This document shows, piece by piece, positions 8,821 to 16,771 of a stretch of DNA of 64,000 nucleotides (positions within the stretch are counted from its first letter, which is position 1; each line of letters opens with the position of its first letter). A model generated the notes under the pieces. The model did no database searches. It had not been told where the DNA came from and saw only the letters and a list, made by a program, of their open reading frames with translations. This DNA comes from Sporobacter termitidis DSM 10068. GTDB lineage: Bacteria > Bacillota > Clostridia > Oscillospirales > Oscillospiraceae. The stretch spans positions 248,001-312,000 of the forward strand of contig NZ_FQXV01000002.1 of assembly GCF_900130065.1 (NCBI RefSeq), read 5' to 3'. The position numbers and the translations under genes were made by a program.

Positions 8821-10290
8821 ATGGATGAAAATAAAATGACCCCCGCTCCCGAGAGCGGAGAAAATACGGAAAAGCGCGCGCGCAAAATGTCCCCGAGCTC
8901 TAAGCGCGGGATGTACACGGCGGCCATTTCGGCCCTCGTGGTGGCTATCGTCATCGTCTTCAACCTGGTGATCGGCGGGCTGCCGGACGGCACGCTGGAA
9001 TTCGACATCACCGGCAAGGACCTTTACACGGTGACGGCCCAGTCGGTGGACTATCTCAAGACGCTGGACAAGGACGTGAATGTCATCGTGCTGGCCCAGA
9101 GCGGCGCCATCGACCAGCACCTGCAGAAATTCATCAATAATTACGCAAAGCTGTCCTCCCACATCAAGCTGCAGATCATCGACCCCGTCCTCGACCCGAC
9201 GGCGCTGACCAAGTATAACGCGAAGGAAAACAACGTGGTCGTCAGCTGCGACGCCACCGGCAAAAACAAAATCCTGAGCCTTGGGGGTTTCCAGGGCTAC
9301 AGCGACGGCCTGATCCTGTACGATCCGACCACCTACCAGTACTACAATCAGCTCAAGCCGGTCGCCCTGGACGCAGAGGGCCAGCTGACGAGCGCCGTGG
9401 GCTACGTGACCAGCGAGGCCGCGAACAAGCTGTATCTTCTGGGCGGCCACGACGAGGCGGCGCTGGGGTCAAACGCGTCGTCTCTGATCGCGAAAGCCAA
9501 CATCGAAACGGCGTCCCTGAATCTTTTGACGGATGGGGGCGTCCCGGACGACTGCCAGCTGATCGTGAGCTATAACCCGGCCAGGGACCTCTCCGACGAC
9601 GAGCTCTCAACGCTGGAGACGTACCTGAAAAACGGCGGCAAGCTCCTGCTGCTCATCGACAACGCCCAATTGAAGAACTTCAACGTCCTCATGGAGGTCT
9701 ACGGCCTCCAGATGCAAAGCGGGACCGTGGGCGACGACGACCGCTACTATAAATATTACTATCAGCAGTACGGCAACAGGTGCATCGATCCGGTGCTTTC
9801 CACCGGCAGCGACGTCACCACGGGCGTTTCCACAGACGCCATCGTGCGTTCCGCCCGGGGCCTGCTGCAGATCACGCCCGGGCGCCGGGCCGCCACGGTG
9901 ACGCCGTTTATGTCGACGTCGGAAAACGGCGTTCTGATCGCCGACGACGGCAGCACGGCGAAGGGAACGTATATCTTGGGCGCGACGGCCATCGAAACGT
10001 TTGCCGACAAGGCCGACGTCCAGACGCGGCTGACGGTGATCTCCGCCATCGACCTCATCAGCGATCAGATCCCGATGACCGCCGGCTTCTCGAATTATGA
10101 CATTTTCATGAACGCCGTCAACAAGAATTACAGCGACGTGCAAAGCGTCAGCGTTCCGTCGAAGAGCCTTGAGGTGACGCCGACGAAGATCGGCCAGAAC
10201 ATGCTGTGGGGCATCGCGCTTGTGAGCATCATCCCCTTCGTGGTGCTGGGCGGTGGCTTTGTCTACTGGAACAAACGGAGGAACCGCTGA
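8821..10290 (+). CDS. GldG-like ABC auxiliary protein
   Basis: A 489-residue protein anchored by an N-terminal transmembrane segment (AAISALVVAIVIVFNLVIGG) and a C-terminal one (GIALVSIIPFVVLGGGFVYW). The large external middle part fits the ABC_transp_aux/GldG domain, including FDITGKDLYTVTAQSVDYLKTLDKDV and GVPDDCQLIVSYNPARDLSDDE. ATG at 8821 has GGAGGT 7 bases upstream. The last base of its stop is the first base of the next start (TGATG). In gliding bacteria the homologue works with GldA and GldF; here the role is unknown. Confidence 0.85.
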   Translation: MDENKMTPAPESGENTEKRARKMSPSSKRGMYTAAISALVVAIVIVFNLVIGGLPDGTLEFDITGKDLYTVTAQSVDYLKTLDKDVNVIVLAQSGAIDQHLQKFINNYAKLSSHIKLQIIDPVLDPTALTKYNAKENNVVVSCDATGKNKILSLGGFQGYSDGLILYDPTTYQYYNQLKPVALDAEGQLTSAVGYVTSEAANKLYLLGGHDEAALGSNASSLIAKANIETASLNLLTDGGVPDDCQLIVSYNPARDLSDDELSTLETYLKNGGKLLLLIDNAQLKNFNVLMEVYGLQMQSGTVGDDDRYYKYYYQQYGNRCIDPVLSTGSDVTTGVSTDAIVRSARGLLQITPGRRAATVTPFMSTSENGVLIADDGSTAKGTYILGATAIETFADKADVQTRLTVISAIDLISDQIPMTAGFSNYDIFMNAVNKNYSDVQSVSVPSKSLEVTPTKIGQNMLWGIALVSIIPFVVLGGGFVYWNKRRNR

Positions 10291-11330
10291 TGAAAAAGAA
10301 GGCCAGGACGCTCATTATCCTGGGGGCCGTCCTCGTCGTCTGCATCGGCGCTTATATCGGCGTTTCGGTCTACAACAACGCGCAGGCGCAAAAAACCGCC
10401 GACGAGACAAAGGCCGCGCAGATCTGGTCCGACGGACGGGGGGACCCCGCCAGCATCGCCTATACCGCCGGGGACAAAACGCTCTCCTTCACCCTGGAGG
10501 ATGGCAAATGGTACGTGACGGACGATAGGGACTTCCCGCTCCAGCAGGCCTCGCTGACGAATCTGGCCACAACGGTCGGCAGCCTGAGCGCGGTGCGGAC
10601 CATCGATATCTCCTCGCCGCTGTCGGTCTACGGGCTGGACAAGCCGGCGTACACGGTGACGGCGGCCGATGCCGGCGGCAATACGCTGACGCTGCTGATC
10701 GGCGCGGAAAACGGCGGCAACTATTACGCCATGGCCAAGGACGGCAATAAGATATACACCATCTCCGACGCGCTGGTGGGCGACCTGAAAACCGACTACC
10801 TCGACATGATCGCGCTGGAAACCATCCACTCCCTGAGCTCCACGAACGTGAGCGCGATCACCGTCACGGCCGGGGGTCGGTCGCTGAAGCTGGACAAGCA
10901 CCAGAACAAGGACAGCACGTACACCTGGTTTATCGTGGACGGCGATACGTATACCACGGCCGACGAGTTCACCACGGCCGCGACCACGGACCAATCGCCC
11001 CAGAAATATATCGACAATGCCGTGACCGGCCTGAGTTCCGTTTCCTTTTCCTCCTGCGCGGCGTTCAAGCCGACGGCCGACGACCTGAAAAAATTCGGCC
11101 TCGACGCGCCGCAGCTGACGGTGAACGTGGATTACGCCGACACCACCGGCACCGGCACGCTGGACCAGGCGACGACGACGGGGACCGTCTCCCTTTTGAT
11201 CGGCGCGGCGCTTGACGACGGCAGCGGCTATTATGCCATGCTCCCCGGCTCCAGCCAGGTGAACGTCCTCCCCGCAACCGCCGTGACGCCCCTCACCGAC
11301 GCCCTCGCCGCCTTGGGCAGCGGCAAATAA
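10290..11330 (+). CDS. DUF4340 domain protein, last gene of the Gld-type operon
   Basis: A 346-residue protein with an N-terminal membrane anchor (KKKARTLIILGAVLVVCIGAYIGVSVY) and an external region made of two repeated DUF4340-like units. Each unit has the pattern of a glutamate/threonine-rich strand block followed by LGxxPxxTVxxxD-type turns, for example VYGLDKPAYTVTAADAGG and KFGLDAPQLTVNVDYAD. The ATG overlaps the upstream stop codon and GGAGG is 5-6 bases before it. DUF4340 proteins commonly follow GldG genes, so it is probably an accessory of the same complex. A repeat and a terminator follow. Confidence 0.82.
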   Translation: MKKKARTLIILGAVLVVCIGAYIGVSVYNNAQAQKTADETKAAQIWSDGRGDPASIAYTAGDKTLSFTLEDGKWYVTDDRDFPLQQASLTNLATTVGSLSAVRTIDISSPLSVYGLDKPAYTVTAADAGGNTLTLLIGAENGGNYYAMAKDGNKIYTISDALVGDLKTDYLDMIALETIHSLSSTNVSAITVTAGGRSLKLDKHQNKDSTYTWFIVDGDTYTTADEFTTAATTDQSPQKYIDNAVTGLSSVSFSSCAAFKPTADDLKKFGLDAPQLTVNVDYADTTGTGTLDQATTTGTVSLLIGAALDDGSGYYAMLPGSSQVNVLPATAVTPLTDALAALGSGK

Positions 11331-11350
11331 CCCCATTCCCCTTAAAGTAG

Positions 11351-11407
11351 CGAACGCAGTTCGCCCCTACACGTGAAATATGCCGCAGGGGCGATCTGCG
11401 ATCGCCC
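11351..11407. repeat. REPIN-like palindromic repeat doublet
   Basis: CGAAC-GCA-GTTCG (11351-11363) and GGGCGAT-CTGCG-ATCGCCC (11389-11407) flank a spacer beginning CCCTAC. It is a family member of the repeats at 2191 and 50934. Confidence 0.65.
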
Positions 11408-11463
11408 GTTGCTCGTTCCGCAGCATGCAAATAAATCGTGCGTTATCCGAAAATAATAATGTA

Positions 11464-11496
11464 TCGAAGGCTCCGTCATCGGAGCCTTCGATTTTT
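11464..11496 (+). terminator. Rho-independent terminator of the Gld-type operon
   Basis: A 12-bp perfect stem (11464-11475 with 11480-11491), TCAT loop, then TTTTT. It lies ~130 bases after the DUF4340 stop and just before the uraA promoter. Confidence 0.8.
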
Positions 11497-11532
11497 CCCG
11501 CGATATTTCTACAAAATATCGTCAATTTCTCC

Positions 11533-11561
11533 TTGTCTGCATCCATATGATGTGCTATAAT
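11533..11561 (+). promoter_or_regulatory. Sigma-A promoter of uraA
   Basis: TTGTCT (11533-11538), 17-base spacer, TATAAT (11556-11561). The leader is only about 25 bases, leaving no room for a PyrR attenuator or purine/pyrimidine riboswitch. Confidence 0.75.
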
Positions 11562-11590
11562 GTCGCAAATGTTCAAAGGGGAGTGTTTAT

Positions 11591-12886
11591 ATGCAAGGTA
11601 AAATAATTCAGGTGGAGGAACGGGTCCCATTAGGGAAAGGTTTTGCGTTAAGTCTTCAGCACATGTTCGCAATGTTCGGCGCCTCGGTATTGGTTCCTAT
11701 GTTATTTGGAATTAATCCAGGCGTTGTTTTATTGATGAACGGTATCGGCACTTTAATTTTTATATTGATCACGAAAGGCAAAGCTCCGGCCTACTTAGGC
11801 TCCAGTTTTGCTTTTCTTTCGCCCGTTTTCATGATCATCGGGACAACGCCCGACCCGTCCAAGTATCCGCTGGCACTGGGCGGCTTCGTTGTGGTAGGCC
11901 TGGCGATCTGCGTTGTGGCGCTCATCATCAGGCTGTTCGGCACGAAGTGGATCGATATCATCCTCCCGCCGGCGGCCATGGGCCCCATCGTCGCCCTGAT
12001 CGGCCTGACGCTGGCCGGCACGGCGGCAAGTAACGGCGGCCTGCCCGTTACCGGCATCGACCTGTCGGCCATCGACTACAGAAACGTCATCGTCTTTTGC
12101 ATCACGCTGCTGGTGGCCGTGTTCGGGTCGGTCCTCTTCAGAAAATTCCTGGCCGTTATCCCGATCCTCATTTCCATCGTCGTGGGCTATATCGCCGCGG
12201 CGTTGTTCGGACTGGTGGATTTCGGGCCCGTCGCGCACGCGTCGATTTTCTCGCTCCCGGACTTCCGGGCGCCGGTTTTTAATTCCACGGCCATTCTGAC
12301 CATCCTGCCCGCGACCCTGGTCATCGTGACGGAGCATATCGGCCACCAGATGGTTACAAGCAAAATCGTCGGGCGCGACCTTATCAAGAGCCCCGGCCTG
12401 CACAAAACGCTCCTCAGCGACGGCATCTCAACGGCCCTTTCTGGATTTGTGGGCGCCGTCCCGACGACGACGTACGGCGAGAACATCGGCGTTATGGCGA
12501 TCACCAAGGTCTACAGCGTCTGGGTCATCGGCGGCGCTGCCGTGATTTCGATCGTCATCGCGTTCATCGGGCCGATCTCCGCGCTGATCCAGTCCATCCC
12601 CTGGTCTGTCATCGGCGGCGTCAGCTTTATGCTGTACGGCATGATCGCCGCTTCCGGCCTCAGGCTCCTGGTGGAGGCGAAGGTCGACTACAGCAAATCG
12701 CGCAATCTGGCGCTCACCTCGGTCGTTTTCGTCACGGGCCTCTCCGGCGCGTATATCCCGCTCGGCTCTTTCCAGCTGACGGGCCTCACGCTGGCAACCA
12801 TCGTGGGCATGCTCCTCGGCCTCATCTTCTGGGTGCTGGACAAAGCCAAGCTTACTAACGACAGAGACGACGCTCCGGCGAAATAA
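11591..12886 (+). CDS. uraA: Uracil/xanthine permease, NCS2 family
   Basis: A 431-residue nucleobase:cation symporter with about 12-14 hydrophobic segments. Family landmarks are the N-terminal SLQHMFAMFGASVLVP, PVFMIIGTTP, the central VTEHIGHQMVTSKIVGRDL with the substrate-binding glutamate, and GAVPTTTYGENIGVMAITKVYSVWVI. These fit UraA (uracil) best within NCS2. The ATG is preceded by AAAGGGGAG. It is a monocistron with its own promoter and terminator. Confidence 0.9.
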   Translation: MQGKIIQVEERVPLGKGFALSLQHMFAMFGASVLVPMLFGINPGVVLLMNGIGTLIFILITKGKAPAYLGSSFAFLSPVFMIIGTTPDPSKYPLALGGFVVVGLAICVVALIIRLFGTKWIDIILPPAAMGPIVALIGLTLAGTAASNGGLPVTGIDLSAIDYRNVIVFCITLLVAVFGSVLFRKFLAVIPILISIVVGYIAAALFGLVDFGPVAHASIFSLPDFRAPVFNSTAILTILPATLVIVTEHIGHQMVTSKIVGRDLIKSPGLHKTLLSDGISTALSGFVGAVPTTTYGENIGVMAITKVYSVWVIGGAAVISIVIAFIGPISALIQSIPWSVIGGVSFMLYGMIAASGLRLLVEAKVDYSKSRNLALTSVVFVTGLSGAYIPLGSFQLTGLTLATIVGMLLGLIFWVLDKAKLTNDRDDAPAK

Positions 12887-12902
12887 AAAAGTCAAGCATA
12901 CA

Positions 12903-12940
12903 GCAAGGCTCCGGCAGATGCCGGAGCCTTGCTTGTCGTT
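12903..12940. terminator. Terminator hairpin between uraA and prfC
   Basis: A 13-bp perfect stem (12903-12915 with 12920-12932) with an AGAT loop, lying between convergent genes. The T tract is poor on the plus strand and better on the minus strand (GACTTTTTTATT some 10 bases on). Confidence 0.65.
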
Positions 12941-12948
12941 ATATTTCT

Positions 12949-14553
12949 TTATTCTTCAATGGGCGGGGCGATGTCGAGGAAGGTCACGTCCTTGTTCTTC
13001 TCCTGGATATAGCCGAGCGTCCACTGGTTTTTCGCCAGGACGACGGTCCTTTCGTACTGATCCTCCACGACGGCGGCTTCGTAATAGCCGATATTGTCCT
13101 TTGTGAATTTCTGATCGGAAACGACCCAGCGGGCGGCGGAATAGGGCAGCCTTCTGATTTGGATATCCACGTTATACTCGTTTTTCAGCCTGTACTCCAG
13201 CACCTCGAACTGCAGTTCCCCCGCCACGCCGATGGTGTACAGCTCGATGCCGATGTTGGGGTCCTTGAAAACCTGGATAGCGCCCTCCTCGGAAATCTGC
13301 TGGATGCCCTTTAAAAACTGCTTTCTCTTGGAGGAATCCTTAGCCAGCACCTCGGCGAAATGCTCCGCCGGGAACATGGGGATGCCCTCGTACCGAAAGA
13401 GCTTTTGCCCGGCGACGAGCGTGTCGCCGATTTTGAAGGTGCCGGGGTCGAACACGCCGATGATGTCGCCGGCGTACGCCTCCTCCACCGAGGTCCGCTC
13501 CTGGGCCATGAACTGCTGGGACTGAGCCAGGCGGACCTTTCGCTTTGTCCGCGCGTGACTGACCTCCATGCCCTTTTCGTACTTGCCCGAGCAGATCCTG
13601 ATAAAGGCGATCCTGTCCCGGTGGGCGGCGTCCATATTGGCCTGAATCTTAAAGACAAAGCCGGAAAAATTCTCGTCCTCGGGCGTGATGCCGCCTTCGC
13701 TGTGGGTCCGGCCGCCGGGAGAAGGCGCCATGCTCAAAAACGCCTCCAGGAACTGGCGGATGCCGAAATTCGTCATGGCGCTGCCGAAAAACATGGGGGT
13801 GAGCTCCCCCGCCCGGACCTTTTCCATGTCGAACGCATCGCCGGCGATGTCTAATAAAGCCACGTCCTCCCGGAGCTTATTGTACAGCCGCTCGCCCAAA
13901 AGCGCCTCAAAGCGCACGTCGTCCACATTGCCCGTATCGGACGCGGCGATGTTCTGGCCGTGGTTCCCGCCCTCGAAAAGCTCGATTTTCATCTGCTGCC
14001 GGTCGTAAACGCCCTTGAAGTCCCCGTCGGTGCCGATGGGCCAGTTCATGGGGTAGGACCGGATTCCAAGCGTCTCCTCGATCTCCTCCATGAGCTCCAG
14101 CGGATTTTTGCAGGCGCGGTCACATTTGTTGACGAAGGTGAAGATGGGGATGCCCCGCATCCGGCAGACGTGAAACAGCTTTTTTGTCTGCTCCTCCACG
14201 CCCTTGGCCCCGTCGATGAGCATCACGGCGCTGTCGGCGGCGACCAGGGTCCTGTACGTGTCCTCGCTGAAGTCCTGATGGCCCGGCGTGTCCAGAATGT
14301 TGATACGGTAGCCCTCATAGTCGAAATTCAAAACGCTGGAGGTCACCGAGATGCCCCTCTGCTTTTCGATCTCCATCCAATCCGACACCGCGTACTGCCT
14401 GGCCTTGCGCCCCTTGACCGTCCCGGCCAGCCGGATCGCCCCGCCGTACAGCAAAAGCTTCTCCGTCATGGTGGTTTTGCCGGCGTCCGGGTGGGATATG
14501 ATCGCAAAGGTCTTCCGGCGGCTGACCTCGGTTTTTAGTTCGTTCGTTGTCAT
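12949..14553 (-). CDS. prfC: Peptide chain release factor 3
   Basis: A 534-residue translational GTPase that recycles RF1/RF2. G1 is ISHPDAGKTT, followed by the RF3-specific SDWMEIEKQRGISVTSSV, G3 DTPGHQDF, and G4 FVNKCDR. The C-terminal region carries EYRLKNEYNVDIQIRRLPYSAARWV, typical of RF3. The length matches the family. ATG at 14553 is the only good start, although its ribosome binding site (AGGATG) is weak. It converges on uraA. Confidence 0.95.
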   Translation of the reverse strand: MTTNELKTEVSRRKTFAIISHPDAGKTTMTEKLLLYGGAIRLAGTVKGRKARQYAVSDWMEIEKQRGISVTSSVLNFDYEGYRINILDTPGHQDFSEDTYRTLVAADSAVMLIDGAKGVEEQTKKLFHVCRMRGIPIFTFVNKCDRACKNPLELMEEIEETLGIRSYPMNWPIGTDGDFKGVYDRQQMKIELFEGGNHGQNIAASDTGNVDDVRFEALLGERLYNKLREDVALLDIAGDAFDMEKVRAGELTPMFFGSAMTNFGIRQFLEAFLSMAPSPGGRTHSEGGITPEDENFSGFVFKIQANMDAAHRDRIAFIRICSGKYEKGMEVSHARTKRKVRLAQSQQFMAQERTSVEEAYAGDIIGVFDPGTFKIGDTLVAGQKLFRYEGIPMFPAEHFAEVLAKDSSKRKQFLKGIQQISEEGAIQVFKDPNIGIELYTIGVAGELQFEVLEYRLKNEYNVDIQIRRLPYSAARWVVSDQKFTKDNIGYYEAAVVEDQYERTVVLAKNQWTLGYIQEKNKDVTFLDIAPPIEE

Positions 14554-14592
14554 TCAATAATCATCCTAAATAAATAAGTGCGGCAAGAGTAT

Positions 14593-14622
14593 ATGATACA
14601 TCAAACGGTATGACTGCGTCAA
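14593..14622 (-). promoter_or_regulatory. Possible promoter of prfC
   Basis: TTGACG (14617-14622) and TATCAT (14593-14598), 18-base spacing, reading toward prfC. A TATACT also follows but lacks a matching -35. Confidence 0.4.
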
Positions 14623-14692
14623 TTGTTTCCTATCGGCGCGGCGGCATACAAAACCACCCATGCCGTCATGGGCGGCTCGTCTCCGCCGGCTC

Positions 14693-14966
14693 AGCCCATA
14701 CCATACGATACGATCATCCAGTCCGCACTCTTGCTCCCCTTTACAAGCCAGAATGTATAATAATATGTCTCGCTGGCAAGCGCGCTCCCCTCTTTGGCAT
14801 CCACAGTAAAGTCTGTATCAACACAGGTAAAATCATACGGATTCGGATACTGCTTTTAGCTTTACTGCCTCAGGCCGCCAAAAGGGCGGCCATGGAAGCC
14901 GCAATTAAAATGATATATATAAATCTTTTCACAACTATCTTGCGATTGATGCTGATAAAGAACATT
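14693..14966 (-). pseudogene. Decayed small lipoprotein gene
   Basis: Reading left from 14966, the translation gives a lipoprotein signal peptide, VVKRFIYIILIAASMAALLAA, followed by TGA exactly where the lipobox cysteine (TGC or TGT) belongs and then GSKAKSS. After a frame change the sequence continues as a convincing secreted-domain C-terminus: YPNPYDFTCVDTDFTVDAKEG then SALASETYYYTFWLVKGS and KSADWMIVSYGMG with a TGA stop near 14693. One nonsense change at the lipobox and one frameshift therefore separate it from an intact gene of about 85 residues. The family is not recognised. The remaining gap from 14557 to 15105 holds no other gene. Confidence 0.45.
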
Positions 14967-15018
14967 AGAAAAACTTGCCTTACCGGCAGTTTCCCCAGGC
15001 AATGGCCAACATGGCAAG

Positions 15019-15072
15019 TAAGCGTCAAAAGAGGTTTCACCGTTTTTGGGGCGGGATCTCTTTTGACGCTTA
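15019..15072. repeat. 15-bp perfect inverted repeat with 24-base loop
   Basis: The arms at 15019-15033 and 15058-15072 (TAAGCGTCAAAAGAG and its complement) are perfect. No clear T tract follows on the minus strand and only mixed bases on the plus strand, so it is not an obvious terminator. It lies between the GDPD pseudogene and the lipoprotein remnant. Confidence 0.5.
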
Positions 15073-15105
15073 TTCATTCTGTACAATCAATACTTTGTCA
15101 AACGG

Positions 15106-15840
15106 TTACTTATTCAACGCCTCGCAAAACAGGTCCGGCGTGTTCGTCATGATCCCGGTGACGCCGAGCTTTTGGAGCTTTGACAGCTCCTCGATATTGT
15201 CGACCGTCCAGACGTTGACCTCAAAGCCGGCGCCCCTCGCCATTTCCATGAACGGCTCGTCCACGATATACGAAATCGGATGCAGCACTTCGGCGCGGCA
15301 GGTCCTGGCGTAGGCCGGCAGATCATAGATGCCGGTCATAAAAGCGATGGCCGTTTTAATTTCCGGGAACTCTTCCTTCAGGTACGCCACGGCGTTGTGG
15401 TTTATCGAGGAGATAAGAGATTTTTCGGCGTAATTGAATTCCCGGACGAGCCTGGCCGTCATGGCGTTGACCTTTCCGCGGGGGTCCGTGTAATCCTTTG
15501 TTTCAATATTGAGGAACAGATCGTTTTTAGAGGCGAAATCGAGAACCTCCTCCAGTTTCAGGAGCCGGCACTTTGACAGATCGTATTTTTCTTTGAATTT
15601 ATATGCGTAAACGTGGCGCGACAGCTCGTGGTACGTCATGTCCCTGACAAAGCCCTTCCCATCAGAGGTCCTGTTGATACTCAGGTCGTGAATGACGACG
15701 ACCTGCCCGTCCTTCGTCAGCTGGACGTCAAGCTCGATGGCGTCGGCGCCCATGTCCAAAGCGAGCTCGTAGGCCGCCATCGTATTTTCAGGGGCTTAAG
15801 CGCTGGCCCCGCGGTGCGCGATATTCATGCAGCGATTCAT
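15106..15840 (-). pseudogene. Glycerophosphodiester phosphodiesterase interrupted by an in-frame TAA
   Basis: The reading frame starts at ATG 15840 behind GGAAAGGA and encodes MNRCMNIAHRGASA, then TAA (15796-15798), then APENTMAAYELALDMGADAIELDVQLTKDG and the rest of a GDPD barrel to 15106. The intact paralogue just upstream has HRGASAYAPENT, so the TAA replaces a tyrosine codon (TAC or TAT, one base change). Everything downstream is uninterrupted for 224 codons and keeps the catalytic EIDV-like, VVIHD, NRTSDGKG and LNIETK elements. Translation restarted at the internal ATG (15780) would lack the catalytic HRG. Either a very recent pseudogene or a sequencing error; family identity is clear. 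Confidence 0.85.
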
Positions 15841-15865
15841 AGCAATTCCTTTCCCTGTCGGCAGG

Positions 15866-16699
15866 CTATTTTTCGTCCCGGCTTAAATAGTCCGTAATCA
15901 TCTGGAGGTACTCCTGGGTGAGGGCGGCAAGCACCTCTTCGCCGCCGTCCGGCCCCTCGGCGTCCCCGCTCCGAACGTCGTAGCACACGTCGGGGCAGTC
16001 CGTAATGATGCCGTCCACCCCGAATTTACGAAACAGCTTCATAAGCTCCGGATTGTTAATCGTATAAGGATTGACAACGACGCCCGCCTCGTGGGCGGCA
16101 CTGACCATCGTTTCGCTGACGTTCACGAAAAACGGATGCAGGGCATAGGCCTCCGCCGTGAGCGCATACTGCCCGGCGTTGTAGAGGTTCTCAAAATAGA
16201 GGAGCCCCGTCTTGACCTCCGGGCAGGCTTTCTTCAGCCCGACGAGCGCGATGTGGTTGAACGACGAAAAAATCACGTTTTCCGTCAGGTCCCATTTTCG
16301 GACCAGCTCGGCGGCAGCCTCGCCAAGTCCGTTGGAGACGCTTCTGTTGAGCAAACTGTCCTTGATTTCTATGTTCAGGATCAGGTTGTGTTTTTTGACG
16401 ATATCGAGCACCTCCTCAAGAGACGGGATGCGTGCGAGAGGGTACTTGCTTTCAAACCCCTTATTGAAATTGAAGGCCTTGAGCTCCTCCAGCGTATACT
16501 GGGCAATGGCCCCTTTCCCGTCGGAGGTTCGGTTGATGGTATCGTCGTGGATGACCGCGATTCTCCCGTCTCTGGTGAAATAAATATCGATTTCAAACCC
16601 GTCCGCATGCTGCGCCACGGCGAGCTCAAACGCCGGCATCGTATTTTCCGGTGCGTAGGCGCTGGCCCCTCTATGGGCCAGTATTTTGTAATCTCGCAT
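15866..16699 (-). CDS. glpQ: Glycerophosphodiester phosphodiesterase
   Basis: A 277-residue cytosolic GDPD that splits glycerophosphodiesters into sn-glycerol-3-phosphate and an alcohol. The catalytic HRGASAYAPENT is at the N-terminus, followed by FEIDIYFTRDGRIAVIHDDTINRTSDGKG and the metal ligand region NIEIKD. ATG at 16699 has AGGAG 8 bases upstream; an ATG two codons earlier is too close to it. There is no signal peptide. It sits 70 bases downstream of the ABC binding-protein gene in a ugp-like operon, so it probably processes diesters taken up by that transporter. Confidence 0.93.
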   Translation of the reverse strand: MRDYKILAHRGASAYAPENTMPAFELAVAQHADGFEIDIYFTRDGRIAVIHDDTINRTSDGKGAIAQYTLEELKAFNFNKGFESKYPLARIPSLEEVLDIVKKHNLILNIEIKDSLLNRSVSNGLGEAAAELVRKWDLTENVIFSSFNHIALVGLKKACPEVKTGLLYFENLYNAGQYALTAEAYALHPFFVNVSETMVSAAHEAGVVVNPYTINNPELMKLFRKFGVDGIITDCPDVCYDVRSGDAEGPDGGEEVLAALTQEYLQMITDYLSRDEK

Positions 16700-16771
16700 G
16701 TTCATATCTCCTATACCCGATTGAATTTGATGGACACGGCGGCGGCCGCCGTCGTGTCCATCATGGCGTTA

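Noticed and set aside
11562-11590. PyrR attenuator or purine riboswitch before uraA
   Set aside because: The predicted leader is only about 25 bases.
14610-15152. 180-codon plus-strand frame
   Set aside because: Low-complexity, no ribosome binding site, crosses the inverted repeat and the antisense lipoprotein remnant.
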